From the NCBI GenBank assembly GCA_001632435.1, contig KV423916.1:186001-250000 (forward strand): a DNA stretch of 64,000 nt, in the 5' to 3' direction. The translations under genes were made by a program, and so were the position numbers. Every line of letters begins with the position of its first letter. Position 1 is the stretch's first letter. This DNA comes from Calocera cornea HHB12733. Its lineage: Eukaryota; Basidiomycota; Dacrymycetes; Dacrymycetales; Dacrymycetaceae. The notes beneath the pieces are model-generated. The model saw only the letters and a list, made by a program, of their open reading frames with translations. It did no database searches and was not told the origin of the DNA. Below are positions 55,328 through 64,000 of this stretch, in pieces.

Positions 55328-57899
55328 TGCGGCGGTCTGGGAGAGAGGAGGGGCCGGCGAGCGGGGGTTGTGGGCTATTAGAGGGCGGGAGGCGGGTGAG
55401 ACCGAGCTAATAAGATAGCGTGGGTGTGTTGGGGAGGCGGGAGGCGGGAGAGAGGGAGGGAGGGGAGGAGGCTTGCAGGGGCGGGTGGCCAAATGAGTGT
55501 GGGGAGCGAGCCGGGCGGGTCGCACTAGGACTGTGCGAATGACGCGCGGTTGCTGCTGCAATGTACGCTACGCGTTGGGCTGCAAACAAACAGTCGCGGT
55601 GGGGCGGCGGGGTGACTGCGACTGGAATGCTGCGACGGCAACGAGGAGGGTGATGAGGGAAGGTGAAGCAGGTGAAGCAGGTGAAGCAGGTGAGGTGAGG
55701 TGAGGGAGGAGATGAAGAAAACGAGGGCGCGAAAGCGACAGTCTGTTCCACAGGAAATGTGCCTTCTTCCCTTCGCCCCGCGGCCCACGGCACACGGCAG
55801 GCGGCACAACACGCCAGCAGCCCCGGACATGTCGGACACGCGCTCTGCTTCCGCACCCCCATTCCCACCTTCTCATTGGCCCCGCAGCCCCCGGCCAAGC
55901 CCGCCGCGCAAGGGGCAGCGGGGTCAAGAACGCGCCCTTGTCTCATTCCCGCGCCCGCTTACCGCGCGTTTTGGCACCCCAACAACGGTTCGCCCCCCGT
56001 CGTCATTCAGTTCAACGCGCGCCCTTGACCGCTCCGCTGGGCGATATACAAAACCTATTACAATCCCATATTCATAACCCCGAGCAAGCAATATCCTTCT
56101 GTCCCATCCCTCGGTACGGAACCCGCCCAGAGTGCAGCCCTGCCGGCCCTAACTTCCATCAAAGAACGTTCTTCCCCGCCCGGTCGCCCCGATCGCTCGT
56201 CATCCTCTCCCCGAGCACGCTGGTACCTCACCACGCTGCACCGCCTTCCCTCCCACGGCCGACCACTTCCTCGCCTTCCTACGCTCGGCACAATCGGAAG
56301 ACGCGCCATCCTCACCACCTCGTGACTCTCGCAGCCCGTATACTGTACATCTCGCGCATAACCTGCTCTCCTCCCACCACCACCACCACCACCACCTCCC
56401 TTCCTCCCTCGCTCCCCTCCCCCTCCTGGCGTGCTTGCCGGGGGAGAGTCAGCGGTCGATCGAGCGCCCCACCAGCCAGGGACGAGCCCCCATGTTTCCT
56501 GCATGGTATGCGCCGACCACTGAGCGGGTGCGTCGTTCCTTCGATCGAGCCTGGGTCGTCACCGTCCTGCGTGGCGGGGCACTCTGGGCGAGCACACGAG
56601 CGGGCCGCATCAGCCTGACATCTCCGTCCGCGACGTCTGTCGCGTAACGCGGAGGTGTGGTTGACTGATGCGCTCCCTCCTCGTGCTCCTCTCCCCTCTT
56701 TCCTCTCTGGGAATCTTTATCTCTGCCTGCTGGCTGGTCCCCGGGAGAGACGTTCCGTCCCCGTTTCCCTAGCCGATGTTCTCCTCGCCCTCGAGCTTGG
56801 TAGAGAGCTGTGTGGGGGAAACGCGACCCTCGGCCGTCCTCCTGTCTTCCTGTCTACGGACTCCCTGCCTGGATCCTCAGCTCCGCCAAAGTCGGTTTGT
56901 GGGGGAACGGCCCCGCCAGATCCCGACTGCCTTCCGTGCTTCGCCACGGTGAACAGAGGGTGAAGCGGACACTGGCGGCCTCGCGTCTTCACGCAACACA
57001 TACCGTATCCTGCACCCCCTGGACTGGTCTGGATTGACATACAGGCGGCCGCGCCGCATCAGCCTGAAGCAACCGTCCGCGACTGCTGTTGCGGTGTCAT
57101 CGTCATCGTCATCGTCATCGTCATCAAGCTGATGCGCGCCGTTATCCTCCTCTCCACGCCCTTTCGCTGCTCCCCCATCATGACCGCGATCTCCTTACAT
57201 GTGCAGCGTCTCCTTACGTTCATTTCCTGTACTGTAGGACGGCGCCGGAAGGTGCAAGCGACTACTTGCACCACGACAAGAGCAATGAGGTCACGTGCCG
57301 CCCGTCCCACCCCCCCACGCGACGCGGGCCCTAAAGCAAACCCGGGTCTCATCCACGCAACCTCCTTGCATTTGCATGGATCGGGCGCTCAACACAGATC
57401 GATGGGTTGGCTGCATGGTAACTCGAGCAGTCGGATAGCATCTTTCTCCCGTCTCGAGCTCCTGCATGATTGGATGGATCTCGTCGACGGAGCGTCTGAC
57501 TCCCTTTCCTCGATCGTTGAATTGGTGCTGCAAGGACGACGTCTCACCAACGCGGGCTCAGTGCACCTTTGTTTGCTTAACGATGTGCATAGAGCTCAGA
57601 CGACTCTTCCTTGCACGGCATACACCACGGGCCGACGATGCACCTGAGAATGGCCGGTCCCCTGCGCCTACTGGTCAGCGTCGGGCTTGGCCCCCGACTC
57701 TGGCGTGGCCGTAACATTGTCCGCCGCCCGCGAGAGCACTGGACAGAAGGACGACCGAGTATCACCCCTTCTTTCTTCCACCATCACTCGGGTTGGGAGA
57801 GAGTGAAGAAGGACGTCGAGAGGAAGCAGCTGAATTAGCGGTAGTTGAGCAGGTTCGCGAAGGTCATACAGCACCGGAAGGCGATGCCGATGCCGTGCA
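55328..57899. other. long intergenic region
   Basis: No recognised gene in about 2.5 kb. It holds simple runs ((ACC)n near 56378-56396 and (CATCGT)n at 57098-57124), a short duplicated word GCATCAGCCTGA (near 56608 and 57057) and a lone TCACGTG at 57291-57297. Open frames on both strands are overlapping and without signature. Confidence 0.45.
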
Positions 57900-59660
57900 A
57901 TCCGACCAACGATGGCCTGTGATGACCAAAATGGAACTGCAGTTGATGTTCATCGCGTAAGTCTCGTTCCGCTACCACAGTATTACCAACAGTTCTTACC
58001 CCGACTTAGACTGTCCGTGACTGGCTTTCTCTCTGCCCTCGACAGCTCCATCATCGGCACTGCTATGCCGACAATCGCGTCACAGTTCGACTCGCTTTCA
58101 CAGCAGCAGTGGATCTCGCTGGCGTACCTTCTGACATCGACCGTGTTCCAACCGCTCTTCGGACGCGCAACGGACTTGTGGGGAAGTCGCAGCGTGTTCT
58201 TCGTCACCATATTTTTCTCCGAGTTCGGAGTCTGCTGTGCGGCGTCTCCCAGAACTTCATTTGGCTATGCTGTGCGCGTGCCATTGCCGGAGCTGGAGCC
58301 GGCGGCCTTGCAGTTGTTATAATGGTCGTCATCAGCCAGATGGTTTCGCTGCGCGAATGTCCCAAGTATATGGGAATAGTGTACGTGCGGCTGGTGGTAT
58401 CGACCGTGTTCGGCCCGGTGAGTCACGCATATACTCCGGCAGTCGCACGACACTGACATCGTCGAAGCTCATCGGCGGTGCCTTTGTGCAATGGAACTGG
58501 CGATGGTGCTTCTACATCAACTTGGTCCTGGCGGTCCCTGCATCAGCGATCCTGCTCGCGTTCGCGCGCAAGCTCCCGCACAACACGTAGCCGAACATAA
58601 CGTGGTGGGACATCGATTTCGGCGGCGTTGCCCTTCTGGCCTGTTTCACGGTATCTCTAGCGCTCGCATTCAATTGGGGTGGAGTAGTACATGCCTGGAA
58701 CAGCCCTCTTATCATCGTACTTCTGGTCGTCAGATTCGTTCTCGCGTTCGGCTTTGTGCTCTGGGAGGTCAAGGTTGCCCCGTTCCCACTTATTCCAATG
58801 AATAGGTTCATGTATCGGGACGTAACCGCGGGAGTTGCGAACAACTTCTTCTCAAGTGTGTACGTGCAGAGCATCTCATACCCTGCGTGCTCCCTTAACC
58901 TTCTCTCAGGTCGCTCCAGGGGATCCTCTTGTACATCCCTTCCTATTACCAGATCGTCCGAAAGGATAGTCAGATTATCTCCGGTCTCGACATCTTACCC
59001 TAGTAAGTCGCATACCAACCATCCTCGCAGTAAACACGAAGCTCACTCCACCGAACAGCGTGGTGCCTTTGCTCGCCACGTCGACCATCATTGGGCGAGT
59101 CATCACCAAGACAGGCAGAGTGCGAGAATACCTCTGGCTTGGAGAACTCATCGATCTGGTGGGAACGGGGCTGCTCACTCTGGTCGACGGCCGGTACCCG
59201 CGTGCCGTGGAATACGTCCTCCACGCCATGGCTGGCACCGGTGCGGGATTGCTGATGCAGACCATCACCCTCTCCGTTCAGAGTGCTGTGACAAAAGATC
59301 TCATCGCAACCGCTACCACAATGACGTTGTGGAGTCGTCGCCTTGGAATAATCCTGAGCGCTGCGATACAGGGAAGCATCCTCAGTAATACATTCAAGAA
59401 GGGCATTCTGGCAAGTGCCGCCGCTGCTCCGGTGAGTACTTCAAGGGTGTTCCGCTGGTGCAGGGATTGACTCCTTTCGGTCCAGTATGTCAACCAGCTG
59501 CTCGCGGCTGATAACGTGACCTATCTCCCTCCCGAAGTTCAAGTCGCTGCCGAACAGTCTTATGGGACGGCATTCCAGATGATGATGGTCGCCACACCGC
59601 CTTCTGCGCGCCAGGATTTTTGTGGTGACTGGCCGCGAAGAAGCCAAAACTGGACTAGGC
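57900..59660 (+). pseudogene. DHA2-type MFS transporter, broken copy
   Basis: The sequence follows the intact paralogue at 61285-63154 exon by exon: MTKMELQLMFIA, then LSVTGFLSALDSSIIGTAMP, FGRATDLWGSRSVFF (motif A), WRWCFYINLVLAVPASAILL and GRVREYLWLGELIDLVGTGL. Lesions include a frameshift near 58228, where the frame jumps between SEFG and SLLCG-type sequence. A TAG at 58588-58590 interrupts the loop after KLPHNT. A further frame change plus TGA occurs in the last exon near 59600-59630. A full-length 14-span transporter cannot be made from it. Confidence 0.82.
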
Positions 59661-59989
59661 CACCGCCAACCTTGAGGTGTAGATACCGGGAATATCTTCA
59701 TTGTACACGAGGGGGGATGAAGCTACTTGTGTATATATAACATACCTAGCGATTCAACCATCAGTAAGGAGGATGTCCTCTGCCCCAAGTCACGTGCCTC
59801 ATCATTCCCCATTATGGTGCAGCTCACGGTCCTAATGTCAAGGACCCTAGAGAGGGGTTTCCGGACATGACCCGAATGTGGCTGGGGAGGTCACAGCCAC
59901 AGGGCCGTGCTGCAGCGATCCGTTAGCCAGTGGAAAAATGGGCTGGGGGCCACGGAAATGCAGGGCCCCTATAATAAAAGCAGCATTGC
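59661..59989. other. 3' flank of the MFS pseudogene
   Basis: Contains TCACGTG at 59790-59796 followed within 60 bp by AAGGACCCTAG, a loose version of the promoter module, but no family gene follows. Confidence 0.35.
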
Positions 59990-60960
59990 TGCAGCCCTGC
60001 AATCACATAATTCTATTATTCTACTTGTATATTAGATACTGCTATTGTGTTTAGGACCCCTCTGGCATGATTGAGGCAAAAAATAAAAGATATTTAACCG
60101 TGGGAAGGCCTCTATTTTCTCAAAACATGTGCTACTACATTGCTGCAGCCCTGCTGTACTGCCTTTCAATGCTTATATCAGTGCTATTGCATTGGAAATC
60201 ATCAGTCAGAGGTCCAAATATCTTTTCCAGATAGATTTGATTAGGTAGAAATGTGTTGCACATGCTTCTATAGTAGGAGTATGTATGCCTTGTTAGGCCC
60301 TATAGTACCCTGAATAGCAAATGAGTTATATAATATTAATGGCTGTATGGATTGACTTGCTACTTGAGAGGAATCATGTTTAGACATATATAAAGCAGAT
60401 TTGAGAAATTGAGAAAGATATATAAGTAGGAAGTGATTGCTTATAAACAGACAGATGATACTATAGTAAAGGGTACAATTTGTTGTTGCTTTTAATGTTG
60501 GCCATATACCCAAAACTTTCCAACTTATGAAAGTCCACAAATTTTGAATGGCAGACTGGGTACTATATGGACAGTATGTACACCAATTTCCAGCCAATTT
60601 GAATGAGGCATAATGTTTGTAGAAATAGACTAAGGATACACTATATTCTCAGCTAAACCCTACTCCCAAATGAGCAGCAAAGTGGCACCTTCCCCCAGCT
60701 TGAAGCACTCTATGGCTTTGGGGAATGATTAAGAAGATACCAGGGCACATTCCCATTCATTTTACAAGCAAAAAGAAGGTGATTTGGCCCAGAAAAGGGG
60801 GTACAGCACCATTTTTGCGGCTGTGCAGTGGCATAAGTAGGTTTTCTATTACTAGATCTGCTAAGTAGAGCTTGCAGGAGCATATGTGAGGCTCTGTTTA
60901 GTATAAAGACTACTTGGACAATATGTACAATGAGCTAATTTAGACTGAAAAGGGGCTACA
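59990..60960. other. AT-rich island, probable decayed insertion
   Basis: Composition changes abruptly to AT-rich over about 1 kb between two GC-rich MFS genes. Words such as GCTGCAGCCCTGC recur near the left part (59985-60160). The right edge has GGGGTACAACACAGTTGTGC followed by TGTACCCC, a short hairpin. A minus-strand frame of 109 codons (60268-60597) has no known domain. The picture fits an old mobile element or other foreign DNA inserted between tandem MFS copies. Confidence 0.5.
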
Positions 60961-61284
60961 GCCGGGGGTACAACACAGTTGTGCTGTACCCCCCCCTTCA
61001 AGGACATTGGGGTCGACGCAGGAAATACCCCTCCGGGGGGGTCCCTGGTTTTTAGGACGGCTTGGTGTTATGGTGCCCGCGTTGATACCCCGGGCGCGCG
61101 CCACTACTGCGTCCCATGAAAGCATCCCTTCTAACTGAACATTGCATACAAGGGGAGAACCCAGACCTTCTGTGGCTTCGGTCCATGTGATCAGATATGT
61201 TACGTGCTCTCCGCCGTAAAGCAGAGGTGGGCTTGTCCCTGGCGCGCTTTGGTGATGCATCGTTCTGATCTTGCGCGCTATAGG

Positions 61285-63154
61285 AGGTCGAGCCGGACAT
61301 TCCACTTGAAGTCCAACCTGCCTCATCGGTCCTGAAGGAGAGTACCACGTCGAATGCGGCGCCTGTAGAGACGTCAGAGGGGCCGGATGTTCCAGTGATT
61401 GAGCAATCACCGGAGGCTCGGATGACCAAGGTGGAGCTACAGCTGACATTCATTGCGTGCGTGACTCTCAGCGCCTTTGAATGCGACACTGATGTGAGAT
61501 GCAGGCTGTCTGTCACAGGATTTCTGGCTGCTCTCGATGCAGCGATTGTTGCAACCGCGATGCCGACAATCGCGTCCGAATTCGACTCGCTCTCCCAGCA
61601 GTCCTGGATCGCGCTCTCGTACCTGCTGACGAGCACGGTCTTCCAACCCTTCTTTGGCCGCGCGACCGACCTTTACGGCTCTCGCACCATGCTGTTCATC
61701 GCGATGTTCATCTTTGAGCTCGGCTCGCTCCTGTGCGCCGTGGCTCAGAACTTCGTCTGGCTCTGTGCCGCACGAGGTGTCGCAGGGATGGGAGGCGCCG
61801 GCATCGAGGTGGTCATGATGGTCATCGTCAGTCAGATCGTGTCCTTGCGAGAAAGAGGAAACTACATGGGCATAATGTATGCCCGATATGCGATCGCGAT
61901 GGTCGCCGGACCTGTGAGCACCCCGCCATGTACTTGGAGGCAACCCCAGTCTAATCGATTACCCAGACACTAGGCGGCGTGTTCACCAATTACAACTGGC
62001 GCTGGTGTTTCTGGATCAACTTGATCATCGCAGTACCTGCGCTCGCAATCCTCATTGCATTGGCACGAAAGCTCCCCGCTGCTCGCAAGACAAACGTGAC
62101 GCTTCGCGACATCGATTATATCGGTACCATACTGCTCTCCGTCAGCACCGTTTCGCTTTCGCTGGCCTTCAACTGGGCAGGTATCGTGTACGCCTGGGGC
62201 AGCCCCATCATCATCGCGTTGATCGCTGTTGGAGGAGCCATGGTGCCTGCCTTTGTGTGCTGGGAGATCTGGGGACCGAGCTTCCCGATCATCCCGATGG
62301 ACATGTTCAAGTACCGCAACGTGAGAGCGAGCACCGCAAATTACTTCTTCACCTCGGTGTATGGTATTGTTTCTGCCTTCTGAACCCGCTTCTGAACCTT
62401 TTCGCCAGATCTAACTATGGCACGATTCTCTACCTGCCATCATACTACCAGCTTGTGCGGCGGGATGCGCAGCTCATTTCGGGTCTGGAGCTATTGCCAT
62501 AGTGCGTATAGAGCCTTGTAGATATAGCCATGTCACTCATTCGCCGTAAACACAGCCTGATCCCGATGCTCCTCGCGACGACTCTGGTCGGCCGGTTGAT
62601 CTCCAAGACTGGTCGCATACGCACATGGTTGTGGGCAGGCGGAGCGGTCAACATGCTCGGAACTGGGCTCCTTATCATGCTCAACGGCACCTTACCTCGC
62701 GGAGTGGAGTACCTCTTCATCTTGATATGCGGCCTCGGCATGGGTTTCGTCTTCCAGTCCAATACGCTCAGTGCACAGAGTGAGGTCGGAAAGGAGCTGC
62801 TGGCTAGCGTGACCACCATGACGATGTGGAGCAAAAGCCTCGGCGGCATCTTCGGCATCGCCATGCAGGGCAGCATATTGACAAGCGTCTTCAAACAAGG
62901 GATTTTGGCTAGCAGTGCTGCCGCTCCGGTTTGTCGCCCACAGGCCCCTCCGCTTGCAACCTTCTGACACTTCTCGCCAGTACGTGACGCGGTTGCTCGC
63001 TGTGGACAACGTCTCCTCCCTTCCGTCCGATGTTCAGAGCATTGCCTCTACCTCTTATGGAAACGCGTTCCACACGATGATGATTGCCACAACAGCGTTT
63101 TGTGCACCAGGGTTTCTGTTTTCTCTCACCGCTGGTAAGCATAAATTGGAGTAG
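61285..63154 (+). CDS. MFS transporter, DHA2 (14-span) drug:H+ antiporter type
   Basis: The exon set begins at an acceptor before GAGGTCGAG, so a first short exon upstream is not identified. MTKVELQLTFIA (ATG 61422) is the first Met. An acidic N-terminal tail precedes the membrane part. TM1 is LSVTGFLAALDAAIVATAMP (motif D1-like). Motif A is FGRATDLYGSRTM and the motif B region GVAGMGGAGIEVVMMVIVSQ. Later exons read WRWCFWINLIIAVPALAILI, GTILYLPSYYQLVRR, WLWAGGAVNMLGTGLLIML, GFVFQSNTLSAQSEVGKELL and FGIAMQGSI. The C-terminus is ATTAFCAPGFLFSLTAGKHK. Such proteins export toxic compounds or secondary metabolites across the plasma membrane. No cluster enzymes are seen nearby. All exons appear open. 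Confidence 0.83.
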
Positions 63155-63229
63155 GTTCCACGTCGTACAGTGTGCTATCGCTGCTACTGTATTATTTGAC
63201 GATATAACCGTTCTTTAGTCCTGATGATG
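63155..63229. other. short 3' flank of the MFS gene
   Basis: Nothing recognised. Confidence 0.3.
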
Positions 63230-63544
63230 GAACGATTGCCTCGATCTACGCATTGACAGCTTGTTTTCTCATCGGGGCCCGCCTGTCTGCCACAGAGATC
63301 ATGGTGACTGTGCGCCATACAATACCGTCCCGTTGTGTAAGCACACACAGCACTGTCTATTTACGCTCGGGGAAAGTGACCCGAACATGGTTTGAACTGC
63401 GGTAGACGAGAACGCGAAGCTCACCTGACATATGAACGCGTGTGTAATGCATGCGGCTCCCATCCCATGATGGCCGCGACCACGGCTTTCTGCACCACAG
63501 GCTTCATCGCGTTGTTAATTGCGAAGAAGCAGAACTTGGCTTAG
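63230..63544 (+). pseudogene. remnant of a third MFS copy (last exon)
   Basis: The segment at 63462-63544 reads HPMMAATTAFCTTGFIALLI and ends KKQNLA, the counterpart of the last exon of the intact MFS gene. A short trace of an ENAKLT-type word precedes it near 63405-63425, out of frame. The rest of the gene is missing, so this is a tandem duplicate reduced to its 3' end. Confidence 0.6.
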
Positions 63545-64000
63545 ACCAATCTAATATCATGACGATGGCTGTAGTCGAAGAACATCCTTTCGAAGTGACA
63601 AGATTCAGATGATTCTTGCCCGGATGGAGATCTCCGTGAGTCACTGTCACGGAGAGAACTGCCCCCACGCGCCATCACGTCAGACTGAGGAATCCCTTGT
63701 TTCGTCCCTCGCTCGAACCCTGCTGTCGCCCTCGTGAAAGGCGGCCGTAGCACCCGACAATACACCTCCCCAGCAAATGTCGCGTAAAACATCCTATAAG
63801 GCTAGGTCTTCGAAGACCGTCATCGGCCCCGAGACCACTTCCTCGATCACCCAATATGGAAGTCGAATTGGAGAGAGTGAACACGCACAAGACCGCATCG
63901 GTTAGCATCTATTGTTCACTTCCGACGGCATCTAACGAACACTATCGTCTGTCTATAGGTTGTCTTACAGTCGTCATCATCAATACAATCGAATGCTGAA
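63545..64000. other. right window edge, nothing recognised
   Basis: Short open frames on both strands without a family signature. A gene could begin here and continue beyond the window. Confidence 0.35.

Overview
This window is nuclear DNA of a filamentous fungus, most likely an agaricomycete basidiomycete. Almost every gene is split by introns of about 45-80 bp with GT..AG ends. The recognisable proteins are fungal: NNF1, RMD1, RFA1, LSM8, mitochondrial ribosomal proteins, an intracellular GH1 beta-glucosidase of the wood-rot type and DHA2-type MFS transporters. A telomere-like TTAGGG tract is also present. Organism identity is inferred from gene content and gene structure only.

Layout. Positions 1-22 kb hold mostly single-copy housekeeping genes: an unrecognised two-exon gene (1.4-2.0 kb, -), kinetochore NNF1 (2.7-3.4 kb, -), mitochondrial Met-tRNA formyltransferase FMT1 (5.2-6.8 kb, +), a secreted GH26-like hydrolase (6.9-8.1 kb, -), RMD1/DUF155 (9.1-10.9 kb, -), RFA1 (11.1-13.2 kb, -), an L51/S25/CI-B8-domain mitochondrial ribosomal protein (13.6-14.2 kb, +), LSM8 (17.5-18.0 kb, -), a tRNA-Ala, a phytanoyl-CoA dioxygenase-like protein (19.1-20.2 kb, +) and a probable mitochondrial protein of unknown function (20.4-21.5 kb, -).

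Positions 22-52 kb are dominated by a multigene family I do not recognise as a named family. There are thirteen loci, eleven apparently intact and two broken. Each has a short arginine-rich presequence that often ends in an R-G-Y-A or R-A-Y-S type site, then four (once six) divergent helix-loop-helix repeats of about 35-45 residues, and usually a Lys/Glu-rich tail. The repeats are encoded largely one per exon. Most copies share a promoter module (TCACGTG followed by GGACCCTGA) that also lies upstream of FMT1, and several share a 3'-flanking block. The cluster is interleaved with mitochondrial ribosomal protein mL41, two unrecognised genes with mitochondrial-type N-termini and a GH1 beta-glucosidase. 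I regard this cluster as the most interesting system in the window. It is plausibly a lineage-expanded set of mitochondrial nucleic-acid-binding proteins, but that function is inference.

Positions 52-64 kb hold a Ser-rich single-pass membrane protein with a long disordered tail (53.5-55.3 kb, -), a broken DHA2 MFS gene (57.9-59.7 kb), an AT-rich island (60-61 kb), an apparently intact paralogous MFS gene (61.3-63.2 kb) and a third MFS remnant (63.2-63.5 kb).

Non-coding structure is rich. Five arrays have a conserved 8-bp core (CGGAAGCA) repeating about every 18 bp with unrelated spacers, always on the same strand. A 1.2-kb strand-asymmetric tract switches from pyrimidine-rich to purine-rich at a perfect 14-bp palindrome. 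A 517-bp inverted-repeat element is flanked by an 8-bp direct repeat. A 458-bp inverted-repeat element with a 9-bp direct repeat carries the TTAGGG tract.
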